Below, in pieces: positions 35,510-46,999 of a DNA stretch of 64,000 nt. The position numbers and the translations under genes are program-made. The stretch is taken from positions 1-64,000 of the forward strand of contig PKWW01000066.1 in assembly GCA_003132165.1 (NCBI GenBank). The letters run 5' to 3'. The notes under the pieces were generated by a model that had not been told where the DNA came from, ran no database searches, and was given only the letters and a program-made list of their open reading frames with translations. Every line of letters starts with the position of its first letter. Positions within the stretch are counted from its first letter, which is position 1. This stretch comes from Acidimicrobiaceae bacterium. Its GTDB lineage: Bacteria > Actinomycetota > Acidimicrobiia > Acidimicrobiales > RAAP-2.

Positions 35510-36367
35510 GTGCAGCGGATCAGCGCCATCGGCGCGTGGCGCGACTACGCGTCGAACCAACGCTCACTCGGGCACACGGTCGGTCTCGTTCCGACCATGG
35601 GTGCGCTGCACGCGGGGCACCTTTCACTGTTTCGCGAGGCGAAATCCCGCGGCGACATCGTGCTCGCGACGATCTTCGTCAACCCCCGTCAGTTCAATGA
35701 TGTGAAGGACCTGACGGCGTATCCGCGCACGCCCGAACTCGATCACACCTCCGCGGAGGCCCATGGCGTCGACTGTCTCGTTGAACCGACGCTCGAAGAG
35801 ATGTGGCCGGCGTACCCCAACCCGACGGCCACCACCGTGTCGGTACGCGGAGTGAGCGACACCCTCGAGGGCGCGGGGCGACCCGGGCACTTCGACGGCG
35901 TCGCCAGTGTCGTCGCCAAACTCTTCGCCGTGACCGGATCGTGCCGCGCCTACTTCGGTGAGAAGGACTTCCAGCAGATCGCCGTCATTCGTCAGATGGT
36001 GCGCGACCTGGCGCTTGATGTCGAGGTGGTCAGTTGTCCGATTGTGCGCGACGAGGACGGCCTCGCGCTCTCGAGCCGCAACGTGCTCTTGTCGCTCGAC
36101 GCGCGAAAGAAGGCGGTCGCGCTGTCACGTTCCCTGCTCGCGGCCCGGGCCGAGTCCGCGCCGGCGAGCGAACTGCGCGCGAGGATGCGCGAGGTGCTCG
36201 AAGGCTCGGGCGTCGAGGTCGCCTACGCCGATGTCGTCGATCCCGTCACACTCGTGCCGGTGGGTGACGACGAGACGGGCGAGCGGCGCGCGTTGATCGC
36301 GGGTCTGGTGGATGGCGTTCGCCTCATCGACAACGCTCCAGTGATCGTCGAGGCGAGGAGGGGCTGA
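35510..36367 (+). CDS. panC: Pantothenate synthetase
   Basis: A 285-residue enzyme joining pantoate and beta-alanine with ATP. VPTMGALHAGHLSL carries the HIGH-type His pair. TIFVNPRQF, GRPGHFDGVASVVAKLF, the YFGEKDFQQ motif and LALSSRN (KMSKS-equivalent region) are all intact. A GTG start lies right behind the DUF2520 stop. panD, which supplies beta-alanine and often follows, is not here: coaX overlaps the panC stop (TGATG). Confidence 0.93.
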   Translation: MQRISAIGAWRDYASNQRSLGHTVGLVPTMGALHAGHLSLFREAKSRGDIVLATIFVNPRQFNDVKDLTAYPRTPELDHTSAEAHGVDCLVEPTLEEMWPAYPNPTATTVSVRGVSDTLEGAGRPGHFDGVASVVAKLFAVTGSCRAYFGEKDFQQIAVIRQMVRDLALDVEVVSCPIVRDEDGLALSSRNVLLSLDARKKAVALSRSLLAARAESAPASELRARMREVLEGSGVEVAYADVVDPVTLVPVGDDETGERRALIAGLVDGVRLIDNAPVIVEARRG

Positions 36368-37200
36368 TGCTGTTGGCGATGGATGTAGGTAACACCGAGA
36401 CCGTGATCGGGCTCTTCGGTCCCGAGGCGCCGGACGCTCCGGACGCCATGGGTTTCGCGCGCGCCACCGACGAGCGCGGACTGGCCTTTCACTGGCGGAT
36501 CTCGACGGTCGCCGAGCGCACCCCCGACGAGCACGCCATGGTGCTCACCCAGTTGCTCGACCTCGAAGGCCTGGACCTGCGCAACGCCGTCAGCGCCATG
36601 GCGATCTCGTCGTCGGCGCCCGCGGTCACCACCCAACTGCGGCGAATGGCCAATCGCTGGTTCTCGGACCTGGAGCTGACGGTAATCGGACCGGGCACCA
36701 AGTCGGGCATGCCGATCCTCTACGACAACCCCCGCGAGGTCGGTGCCGACCGGATTGCCGACGCCGTGGGCGCGTACGACCTGTACCCGGGCGCGTCGAT
36801 CGTGGTCGACATGGGCACCGCGACCGTCTTTGACGTGGTGAGCGCCAAGGGTGAGTACCTCGGCGGCGCGATCGCGCCTGGTGTCGCCGTTTCGCTTGAG
36901 GCGCTCTACGCCCAGGCGTCGGCCCTGCGATCGGTCGAGTTAGTTCGACCCCGCTCAGTCATTGGCCGTTCGACGGTCGAATCCATCCAGTCCGGCGTGC
37001 TCTACGGCTTTGCCGCCCAGGTCGACGGTATCGTCGAGCGCATCCTCGCCGAGCTCGGCGAGGCGACGGTCATCGCCACCGGTGGGCTCGCGGGCCTTAT
37101 CGCACCTCACACTAAACACGTCCAACACGTGGAACCGTGGTTGACCCTCCACGGATTGCGTATCGTGCATGAACGGAATCATTCGGGAGACGCTTCGTGA
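36367..37200 (+). CDS. coaX: Type III pantothenate kinase
   Basis: A 277-residue CoaX, the first enzyme of CoA synthesis. The ASKHA fold shows MDVGNTETVIGLF (phosphate 1, Asp6), VGADRIADAVGAYDLYPG, and DMGTATVFDVV (phosphate 2). Type III kinases are not feedback-inhibited by CoA. It uses the product of the overlapping panC gene. A GTG of lysS overlaps its stop. Confidence 0.94.
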   Translation: MLLAMDVGNTETVIGLFGPEAPDAPDAMGFARATDERGLAFHWRISTVAERTPDEHAMVLTQLLDLEGLDLRNAVSAMAISSSAPAVTTQLRRMANRWFSDLELTVIGPGTKSGMPILYDNPREVGADRIADAVGAYDLYPGASIVVDMGTATVFDVVSAKGEYLGGAIAPGVAVSLEALYAQASALRSVELVRPRSVIGRSTVESIQSGVLYGFAAQVDGIVERILAELGEATVIATGGLAGLIAPHTKHVQHVEPWLTLHGLRIVHERNHSGDAS

Positions 37201-38600
37201 CCACGCCTTACACATTCGCCCATAACGCCTACGCCGGAGTGCTGGCCAAGACGTACGCGCACCTCACTGACGGGGAGGAGTCCGGTGCGGTTGCCAACGT
37301 CGCCGGACGGATCATGTTGCTGCGCACTCAGGGCAAGCTCGCCTTCGCCACCATGCGCGACTCGACGGGCGAGATTCAGCTTTTCGCCCTGGCGGCGGTC
37401 ACCCAGGAGTTCGACGAGTTCGTGAAACTCCACCTGGGCGACTGGGTCGGAGTCACGGGCGAGGTCGTGCGCACCAAGCGCGGCGAGTTGTCCGTGAAGG
37501 TGACCTCGTGGGTACGACTCGCCGAGGCGCTGCACAACTTCGGCGACAAGTGGGCGGGAATCAGCGACTTCGATCTGCGCTACCGCCACCGTGAAGCCGA
37601 CCTCTGGGCCAATCCTGTCTCACGCCGGTCGCTCGCGCGACGCAGTGAACTGGTTCGCTCCCTCCGCGAGCGGTGCTGGGCGGCGGGCTTCATGGAGGTC
37701 GAAACCCCGATGCTGAACGCTATTCCCACGGGTGCCGCCGCCCGACCATTCAAGACCCACCACAATGCTTTGAGCAGCGATCTCTACCTGCGTATCGCCC
37801 CGGAACTGTGGCTGAAGCGTCTGGTCGTCGGTGGTTTCGAGCGGGTCTTCGAACTGGGCCGCGTGTTCCGCAACGAGGGTCTTAGCCCGCGCCACAACCC
37901 CGAGTTCACGATGCTCGAGCTCTACGCCGCCTACTGGAACTTCGACGACATGATGGCATTCGTCGAGGAACTCGTCGCCGGCGTCGCCATGGACGTGCTC
38001 GGCACCACCGAGACCGAGTACCAGGGTCGTGTGTTCTCCTTCGCCGCGCCGTGGCCGCGGCGCACCATGGCCGAGCTCGCCAGCGAAGCGGTGGGCGAGG
38101 ACGTGTCGGTGCACACGCCGCGCGAACACCTCGCCGCGCTTCTCGCGAGTCGAGGTGTCGAGGTGCACGCCTCGTGGGGCGCCGGGCGCTGTCTCGCCGA
38201 GTTGTTCGAGGCGACCTGCGAGGAGTCACTCTGGAACCCGATCTACGTGACCGAGTACCCGGTCGAAGTCTCGCCGTTGGCCCGTCGTCTCGAGAGGGAC
38301 CCCGAGCTCACCGAGCGCTTCGAGTCCTACGCCGCCGGACGCGAGCTATCCAATGGCTTCAGTGAACTCATCGATCCGGTCGACCAGCGTTCGAGGTTCG
38401 AAGAGCAGGCGCGACTTGCCGCCGCCGGCGACGACGAGGCGATGCAGATTGACGAGGACTACATCAAGTCGCTGGAGTGGGGGCTTCCGCCGACCGCGGG
38501 TCTCGGCATCGGCGTGGACCGCCTGGCGATGCTGTTGGCCGATGAGCCCAGTATCCGAGAGGTGATCGCATTCCCCACGCTCAAGCCGCTTCGCGATTAG
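37197..38600 (+). CDS. lysS: Lysyl-tRNA synthetase, class II
   Basis: A 467-residue class II synthetase. An N-terminal OB-fold (ANVAGRIMLLRTQGKLAFATMRDSTGEIQ split over 33-62) binds the anticodon. Motif 1 is near FMEVETPMLN, motif 2 is FRNEGLSPRHNPEFTMLE, and motif 3 is GLGIGVDRLAMLL. It is somewhat shorter than the usual ~500 residues. In mycobacteria the same panC-coaX-lysS order is followed by lsr2, which is absent here. Confidence 0.94.
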   Translation: MTTPYTFAHNAYAGVLAKTYAHLTDGEESGAVANVAGRIMLLRTQGKLAFATMRDSTGEIQLFALAAVTQEFDEFVKLHLGDWVGVTGEVVRTKRGELSVKVTSWVRLAEALHNFGDKWAGISDFDLRYRHREADLWANPVSRRSLARRSELVRSLRERCWAAGFMEVETPMLNAIPTGAAARPFKTHHNALSSDLYLRIAPELWLKRLVVGGFERVFELGRVFRNEGLSPRHNPEFTMLELYAAYWNFDDMMAFVEELVAGVAMDVLGTTETEYQGRVFSFAAPWPRRTMAELASEAVGEDVSVHTPREHLAALLASRGVEVHASWGAGRCLAELFEATCEESLWNPIYVTEYPVEVSPLARRLERDPELTERFESYAAGRELSNGFSELIDPVDQRSRFEEQARLAAAGDDEAMQIDEDYIKSLEWGLPPTAGLGIGVDRLAMLLADEPSIREVIAFPTLKPLRD

Positions 38601-39583
38601 TACGAGGGCATGTCCTCGAGCAGTGACTCGATGAGCGAGCCAAAGCCCCTGCGTAGTTGTTCGCTCGGCAGCAGAGCGAGCGTCTCGTGGGCCTTGGCGA
38701 GGAACGATTCGGCAGCGGCCAGCGTCTGATCGATGCCGTCGGTGGCGACGACGAGCTTTCGAGCCCGTTCGCGGTCCGCTTCGTTGAGCGCCTCGCCGAG
38801 AATGCCTCGCAACTCGTCGCCGACGACTGGATCGCGAAGGGCGATCAGCGTGGGCAAGTTGTAAATGCCTTCGGCGAGGTCCTGTCCGGCGGGCTTGCCC
38901 AGCTGGTTGTCCACCGCGATGATGTCGAGGATGTCGTCGCGCAGTTGGTAGATCATCCCGAAGCATCGTCCGAACTCGGTCAGGGCTTCAGTCTCGGCGG
39001 CGCTGAGGTTCGCGGTGATCGCGCCGGCGCGGCAACTCGTCGCCATCAGCGACGCGGTCTTGCCCTCGATCGCCTCGAAGTAGTCCGCCTCGGTGCGATC
39101 CACCGAGTACGAGGTACGCACCTCGGAGACCTGTCCTCGGGTCAGCCACGCGAGGGTGCGCGCGAGCAGTCCCGCCATCTCGACGCCGAGGTCGGCCCCG
39201 ATCGCCGCCGAGCGCGCCATCAGGTAGTCGCCGGCGACTATGGCGATGAGGTTGCCGTAGCGGGCGTTCACGCTGTCGACGTTGCGACGTACTTCCGCCT
39301 CGTCCATGACATCGTCGTGGTAAAGCGAAGCCAGGTGCAGGAGTTCGAGCGCGACGCCACCCAGGAGGTCCTCGCGGGTCGCCTGGCGTTCTCCGCTGGT
39401 CGCCGCGGCGATTGCCAGCATGGGGCGGATGCGCTTCCCACCGGCGTAGATGAGATGGGTCGTCACCGAGTCGAGGTACTCGTCACCGAAAATGACGGAC
39501 TCGGCGAGCAGGGTCTCCAAGCGCTGGAGGTCAGTGTCTACCGAGGCCAGCTGTAGTCGCTCAAGGGGGTTCACGGGTACCAC
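38597..39583 (-). CDS. Polyprenyl diphosphate synthase (trans-isoprenyl type)
   Basis: A 328-residue all-helical prenyltransferase. The first aspartate motif is LYHDDVMDEA and the second is YQLRDDILDI; GGKRIRPML and GKTASLM are also present. It chains isopentenyl diphosphate to make a long prenyl diphosphate, most likely for menaquinone; the chain length cannot be read safely. It is the only minus-strand gene in this stretch and overlaps the lysS end by 4 bases. Confidence 0.9.
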   Translation of the reverse strand: MVPVNPLERLQLASVDTDLQRLETLLAESVIFGDEYLDSVTTHLIYAGGKRIRPMLAIAAATSGERQATREDLLGGVALELLHLASLYHDDVMDEAEVRRNVDSVNARYGNLIAIVAGDYLMARSAAIGADLGVEMAGLLARTLAWLTRGQVSEVRTSYSVDRTEADYFEAIEGKTASLMATSCRAGAITANLSAAETEALTEFGRCFGMIYQLRDDILDIIAVDNQLGKPAGQDLAEGIYNLPTLIALRDPVVGDELRGILGEALNEADRERARKLVVATDGIDQTLAAAESFLAKAHETLALLPSEQLRRGFGSLIESLLEDMPSY

Positions 39584-39676
39584 CTTAGAGGAGCGTTGTG
39601 CGTGGTCCGAAGGGCTGGAATGGAATGTCGCTCTTCACCGGTACACTTCTATTTATTGCCGTATAAAGGATGAACC

Positions 39677-42177
<2,501 letters not shown>

Positions 42178-42181
<4 letters not shown>

Positions 42182-42843
42182 ACGGACGGCTTCCAAAGCG
42201 GCTCGTCGAGCGTGAATCCAATAGGCGTGCCCCAGTTATTGCGGTAGGCGACGTCCTGGATCGGGCGACGGGTCGCAACACCCCAGCGACCCGTCGGGTA
42301 ACCGAAGCTGACACAGCACGCCATGGTCCAATGCTTGTCCTTTGGAACGCCGAGGATTTCAGCGGTCTCGTCAGGGTGCCAGGCACTGAGCACGGAGGTC
42401 AACGCGCTGCCGACGCCCTGGGCCCGGGCGGCCAACTGGGCGCTCCACACCGCGGGATAGATGGAACCGCCGCTGGAATCACCCCGGACGAACGCGAAGA
42501 GGAAGAGCGGCACTTCGTTGAAGTGGTCGCCGAGCCACTGGGCTGAGCGCTGGGTCTTCATCATCGCGATGCTCTCGGGCTCACCGGGCGCTGCGAGGGC
42601 GTCGGCGATTCTCTTGGCGTAGGCGGTCTTCCATAGTTCGCCGATCGCGTGCTCGTAGAGCGGAGCGAGCCGGGCGATGGTGTTCTTGTCATCGACGAGG
42701 ATGAAACGCCAATTCTGGGTATTCCCTCCCGAGGGTGCGCGAATCGCGGCGTCGAGGATCTTCGCCTGGACGTCGAGGGGGATCGAATCGGGCCGGACCC
42801 GGCGCATGGCTCTGGTCGTGTACAACGCCTCATAGATATCCAC
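42178..42843 (-). CDS. Nitroreductase-family flavoprotein
   Basis: A 221-residue FMN-type nitroreductase-fold protein. The N-terminal YTTRAMRRVRPDSIP, the APSGGNTQNWRFI flavin-binding stretch (residues about 37-49) and a late FGYPTGRWG motif identify the family. Substrate unknown. The GTG at 42843 follows GGAGG closely; a longer frame upstream runs into radA and shows no homology. It converges with clpC, overlapping 4 bases. Confidence 0.85.
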
Positions 42844-42958
42844 CGGACCTCCTCGGTACCTCGTAGGACCGATGCTATTGCGGCCAGCGAAAACTTCCAG
42901 AGGCGCGCAGCCAACCTGCCGTGGGTCGGTGTCACGGCGTACTTCTAGTGTTGCCTGC

Positions 42959-44299
42959 ATGAAGACTCGAGTCGTACACGTATGTCGTGATTGCGGCACA
43001 ACCTCGCCGAAGTGGGCGGGACGCTGTCCGGGTTGCGGCGAGTGGAACTCGCTCGACGAGGAGCGCACGAGTTCGAAGAGCACCGCCACTCAGGTGGCAG
43101 GGACCAATATGTTGCACGATTTGGGCGAGCACGATGAGCACGTGACGTCAACGGGAGTGGGCGAACTTGACCGCGTTCTCGGGGGCGGACTCGTCGCGGG
43201 ATCGACGACATTGCTGTTCGGCGAGCCGGGCGTGGGCAAGTCGACGCTCGCACTGATGGCGCTTCGCCAATTGGCGCTGTCGGGTGCGTCGGTTCTGCTG
43301 ATCGCCGCCGAGGAGTCGGCATCACAGGTCGCCCAGCGCGCGCGACGCTTCGGCGAGGTGCCCGAAGGCCTCGAAGTCGGTGTCACCACCAGCGTCGACG
43401 CCGCGGAGGACCTCATCCGCGCCCGTCGCGCCGCGCTGTGCGTGGTCGACTCCATCTCGGCGATGAGTGACGACTCCTTGTCCTCGGTCGCGGGATCGGT
43501 TCCTCAGGTCCGCCACGCCGCCGGGCGGCTCTGCGCCGCGGCGAAGGCGACCGGTACGTCACTGGTGCTGGTGGGTCACGTCACCAAGGACGGCGAGCTC
43601 GCAGGCCCTCGCACGCTCGAACACCTCGTCGACACGGTCATCCGCATCGAGGGCGACCGATACGGAACCCTGCGCTTCATCCGTGCCCTGAAGCACCGCT
43701 TCGGGCCGACGGGCGAGGTCGGGCTGCTCGAGATGGTCAACGAGGGGCTTCGAGAGCTCCCCGACGCGTCCTTTGCCCTGCGCGGTCCCCAGCTCGACGT
43801 GCCCGGCGTGGTGTTCGCGGTGACCAATGACGGCTCGAGGAGCCTGCTCGTCGAGATCCAGGCGCTCGTGGCGTCCAGTTCGGGCGCGCCGCGCAGGGTC
43901 GCCCACCAGGTGTCCTCGCAGCGTCTGGCGCTCCTGCTCGCAGTGCTCGAGGCGAGGTGCGACGTGGTCACGAGCTCGGCGGATGTTTTCGCCGCCACGG
44001 CGGGCGGTCTTGCAGCCAACGAACCGGGCGTCGACGTCGCCCTCGCGCTCGCCGTGGCGTCGGCCGCACTCAACTTCGCCGTGCCCAGATGTGTGGCCGC
44101 AATGGGTGAAGTGGGGCTCGCTGGGGAGCTTCGAGGCGTGTCCGGACTCACCCGCAGGGTTCGAGAGGCCCATCGGCTCGGGGCGTCGGTCGTCATCGTG
44201 CCGAGCGAGGGGGAACTCGACGAGGTGCCCGGCGTCGCCGTGTTCCGCTGCCGTTCCTTGGCCGAAGCGATCGAAGTGGCCCGTCGCGACACGTTGTGA
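42959..44299 (+). CDS. radA: DNA repair protein RadA (Sms)
   Basis: A 446-residue RecA-like helicase for recombination repair. The zinc finger is Cys9/Cys12/Cys23/Cys26 (CRDCG, CPGCG). Walker A is GEPGVGKST, and the RadA signature reads KHRFGPTGE where most have KNRFG, so His replaces Asn. The C-terminal Lon-like domain contains GVDVALALAVASA. In other actinobacteria radA sits near carD and ispDF, as here. Confidence 0.93.
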   Translation: MKTRVVHVCRDCGTTSPKWAGRCPGCGEWNSLDEERTSSKSTATQVAGTNMLHDLGEHDEHVTSTGVGELDRVLGGGLVAGSTTLLFGEPGVGKSTLALMALRQLALSGASVLLIAAEESASQVAQRARRFGEVPEGLEVGVTTSVDAAEDLIRARRAALCVVDSISAMSDDSLSSVAGSVPQVRHAAGRLCAAAKATGTSLVLVGHVTKDGELAGPRTLEHLVDTVIRIEGDRYGTLRFIRALKHRFGPTGEVGLLEMVNEGLRELPDASFALRGPQLDVPGVVFAVTNDGSRSLLVEIQALVASSSGAPRRVAHQVSSQRLALLLAVLEARCDVVTSSADVFAATAGGLAANEPGVDVALALAVASAALNFAVPRCVAAMGEVGLAGELRGVSGLTRRVREAHRLGASVVIVPSEGELDEVPGVAVFRCRSLAEAIEVARRDTL

Positions 44300-44371
44300 G
44301 CAAAGTGCGGTAGAATTACTAATCCCCCTATCGCCCCACTTGGCGGATTTCCTCTGAGGAGAATCTGATTT

Positions 44372-44860
44372 ATGACCTCTCGTAAGTACAAAAAAGGTGA
44401 TCGTCTCGTCTACCCCCACCACGGTGCCTGCACCGTGGAAAAGATCGAGAAGATGACGGCCTTTGACGTGAAGCAGGACTACCTGAAGCTCAAAGTCGCC
44501 TACACCGACCTTGTGCTGATGGTTCCGGTCGCGAACGCCGAGTCGGTCGGCCTTCGCGACGTGATCAACGACGAAGAGGTCGAAGAGGTCTTTGCCGTCC
44601 TTCGCAAGAAGGAAGCGCGCATGCCCACGAACTGGTCGCGTCGTTTCAAGAACCACTCGGAGAAGCTGCGCTCGGGCGACATCTACCAGGTCGCCGAAGT
44701 CGTGCGTAACCTGTCGATCCGTGACAAGGACAAGGGTCTTTCGGCGGGCGAGAAGCGGATGCTGACCCGTGCGCGCCAGATTCTCGTGTCCGAGTTGACC
44801 TTCGCCTTGAACGTCGACACTGAAGCGGCTGAAGAAAAGCTCGCCTCGGTTCTTCCGTAG
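44372..44860 (+). CDS. carD: CarD-family RNA polymerase-binding regulator
   Basis: A 162-residue CarD. The N-terminal Tudor-like RNAP-interacting domain (KGDRLVYPHHGACTVEKIE, 9-27) and C-terminal helical DNA-binding domain with the wedge Trp (MPTNWSRRFKNH) are present. CarD stabilises open complexes at rRNA and many other promoters. It is followed within 2 nt by ispD. A good AGGAGAA ribosome-binding site precedes it. Confidence 0.95.
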   Translation: MTSRKYKKGDRLVYPHHGACTVEKIEKMTAFDVKQDYLKLKVAYTDLVLMVPVANAESVGLRDVINDEEVEEVFAVLRKKEARMPTNWSRRFKNHSEKLRSGDIYQVAEVVRNLSIRDKDKGLSAGEKRMLTRARQILVSELTFALNVDTEAAEEKLASVLP

Positions 44861-44862
44861 CC

Positions 44863-45507
44863 ATGACAGTGGCCGCCATTGTTGTGGCCGGCGGTCAGGG
44901 GGCCCGTTTCGGCGGCCCTAAGCAGTTCGCCCTGATCGGTGACGAGTCGGTCGCCGCGCGTAGCGTGCGTCTCGCCAGGAGCGTCGCGTCGCGCGTCGTG
45001 CTCGTCGTGCCTCCGGGTTACGAGGGTAACGGCGAAGGAGCTGACCTCACGGTCACCGGCGGCGCCAGTCGCGGTGCGTCCGTGCGGGCCGGTCTCGTCG
45101 AATGCGCTGACGCCGACATCGTGGTCGTCCACGATGCCGCCAGGCCGCTCGCGACCCCGTCGCTCTTCCAATCGGTGGTCGATGCCGTGAACGGCGGTGC
45201 TGACGCGGCGATTCCGGGCCTCGCTATCACTGACACGGTGAAGCGCGTCGTCGCCACCGGCTCGCTTACCGAGGTCGAAGGAACCGTTCCCCGTGACAAT
45301 CTGGTCACCGTGCAGACCCCGCAGGCATTTCGCCGCGACGTACTCGTGCGTGCCCACGAGAAGTTCAATGACGCCACTGATGACGCGGCGCTGGTCGAGG
45401 CGCTCGCCGGCCGGGTCGTCGTCGTCACCGGTGAAGTCGAGAACATCAAGATCACCCAACCCGGCGACCTCGATCGAGTCGATTTTTTCGTCAGGAGTCT
45501 GCGGTGA
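44863..45507 (+). CDS. ispD: 2-C-methyl-D-erythritol 4-phosphate cytidylyltransferase
   Basis: A 214-residue IspD. It has the nucleotide loop VVAGGQGARFGGPKQF (6-21, the usual GxGxRxxxxxPKQ), VVHDAARPL, IPGLAITDTVKRV and TPQAFRRDVL. It forms CDP-ME in the MEP isoprenoid pathway. carD-ispD-ispF are packed together, and the ispF GTG overlaps its stop by 4 bases. Confidence 0.95.
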   Translation: MTVAAIVVAGGQGARFGGPKQFALIGDESVAARSVRLARSVASRVVLVVPPGYEGNGEGADLTVTGGASRGASVRAGLVECADADIVVVHDAARPLATPSLFQSVVDAVNGGADAAIPGLAITDTVKRVVATGSLTEVEGTVPRDNLVTVQTPQAFRRDVLVRAHEKFNDATDDAALVEALAGRVVVVTGEVENIKITQPGDLDRVDFFVRSLR

Positions 45508-45977
45508 GAATTGGCCACGGTATTGATGTCCATCGGGTGAGTCACGACGTCACCCGCGAACTGTGGCTGGGTTTGGTCCTCATCCCCGACGCCCGGGGCC
45601 TCGTGGGCCACTCGGACGCGGACGTCGCCACCCACGCGCTCTGCGACGCACTGCTCGGCGGAGCGAACCTCGGTGACCTCGGTCGACACTTCCCCGACAC
45701 CGATCCCCAGTTCGCCAACGCGCCGTCACGGTCGTTGCTCGAAGCGACGCTCGGCCTTGTCGCGCAGGCTGGTTACCGCGTCGTGTCCGCTGACATCACG
45801 ATCATCGCGGAGCGACCGAAGCTCGCGAACCACATGCCGACAATGTCCGATGAATTGACGTCGGTGGTGGGAACCGTGGTTTCGGTCAAGGCCACGACCG
45901 CCGAAGGCCTCGGTGCCCTGGGTCGGGTGGAGGGGATCGCTGCTACCGCTGTTGTCTTGCTAGAGGAGAACTCATGA
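45504..45977 (+). CDS. ispF: 2-C-methyl-D-erythritol 2,4-cyclodiphosphate synthase
   Basis: A 157-residue IspF. It has RIGHGIDVHRV (metal Asp and His), GHSDADVATHALCDALLG, GDLGRHFPDTD and the C-terminal VKATTAEGLGALGR. This is the step after IspD/IspE; ispE is not in the window. The stop overlaps the rlmB start (ATGA). Confidence 0.95.
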   Translation: MRIGHGIDVHRVSHDVTRELWLGLVLIPDARGLVGHSDADVATHALCDALLGGANLGDLGRHFPDTDPQFANAPSRSLLEATLGLVAQAGYRVVSADITIIAERPKLANHMPTMSDELTSVVGTVVSVKATTAEGLGALGRVEGIAATAVVLLEENS

Positions 45978-46843
45978 GCCCGCGCCCCGCGCCCCGTCGT
46001 CCCGCACCGAAGGGCCGACCCGTTCGACAAGGCGGTCGGCCCATGACCGGAGGTCAGGTTGGCGGGCCGCGTCGTGCACCGAACCGCGAGAAAGAGGGCC
46101 TGGGCGGCGAGCAGGTCGAAGGCCGCCACGCCGTGCTCGAACTCCTGAAGGCCCGACGTCGACAAATCCAGAGGATCTACATCGCCGAGGCCCAGGATCC
46201 CTCGGACATCCTCGACGCGATCGAGCTCGAAGCGCAGCGTCAGCGTGTCCCGGTGCAGGTCATCTCGATGGCCCGGTTGGACCGCGAGGCCCGCACTGAG
46301 GGGCATCAGGGTGTCATGGCCATCGCCGCCCGTCTCGAGACGGTTGGTCTCGAGACGCTGCTCGAAAAGAAGCACCCGTTTCTACTCGTCTGCGACGGCG
46401 TCACCGATCCGCGCAACCTTGGCGCGATGTTGCGTAGTGCCGACGGCGCTGGCGTGACCGGTGTTGTGGTGCCTCGCCACCGCTCGGCTCGTATCTCGCC
46501 AACGGTGACCAAGACCGCCGCCGGCGCCATTGAATACCTCACCTTCTCTGACGTTGGGGGAATACCAGCGGCAATTGATCAGTTGAACAAGGCAGGCGTC
46601 CTCACGGTGGGTCTGGCGGGCGAGTCGAAGGAATCCCTGTATGACCTCGACCTCGGATCAGTGCCGGTCGCACTGATCGTCGGCGGTGAGGAGAAGGGCC
46701 TCGCGGCATTGACGCGCAAGCGATGCGCCGCTGTCGTTTCGATTCCGCAACTCGGAAAGATCAGTTCGCTCAATGCCGGCGTCGCGGTCTCGATCGCAGC
46801 ATTCGAAGTCGCCCGTCAACGAAATCTTCACGCGCAAAAGTAA
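45974..46843 (+). CDS. rlmB: TrmH-family 23S rRNA (guanosine 2'-O) methyltransferase, RlmB-like
   Basis: A 289-residue SPOUT methyltransferase. A basic, disordered N-terminus (about 1-40, rich in Pro, Arg, Gly) precedes the substrate-binding domain (EGRHAVLELLK) and the knotted domain with VTDPRNLGAMLRSADGAGV, VGGEEKGL and IPQLGKISSLNAGVAVSIAAFE split across the knot. It methylates a guanosine of 23S rRNA (G2251 in E. coli). The usual partner cysS is absent from this run. Confidence 0.92.
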   Translation: MSPRPAPRRPAPKGRPVRQGGRPMTGGQVGGPRRAPNREKEGLGGEQVEGRHAVLELLKARRRQIQRIYIAEAQDPSDILDAIELEAQRQRVPVQVISMARLDREARTEGHQGVMAIAARLETVGLETLLEKKHPFLLVCDGVTDPRNLGAMLRSADGAGVTGVVVPRHRSARISPTVTKTAAGAIEYLTFSDVGGIPAAIDQLNKAGVLTVGLAGESKESLYDLDLGSVPVALIVGGEEKGLAALTRKRCAAVVSIPQLGKISSLNAGVAVSIAAFEVARQRNLHAQK

Positions 46844-46999
46844 TTTCGAAAGACGTAAAAGCGCGACCATTGTAGATATGATTCGGATTGCATTTGAATC
46901 GTCTTCTTCACCGTGGCACGAAAGTTCAACGCGGCCGTTTGAGATGTTGTAAGTACGGCTGCTTGCCCAGACGCACATTCCTCTACTAAAGGAACGTTG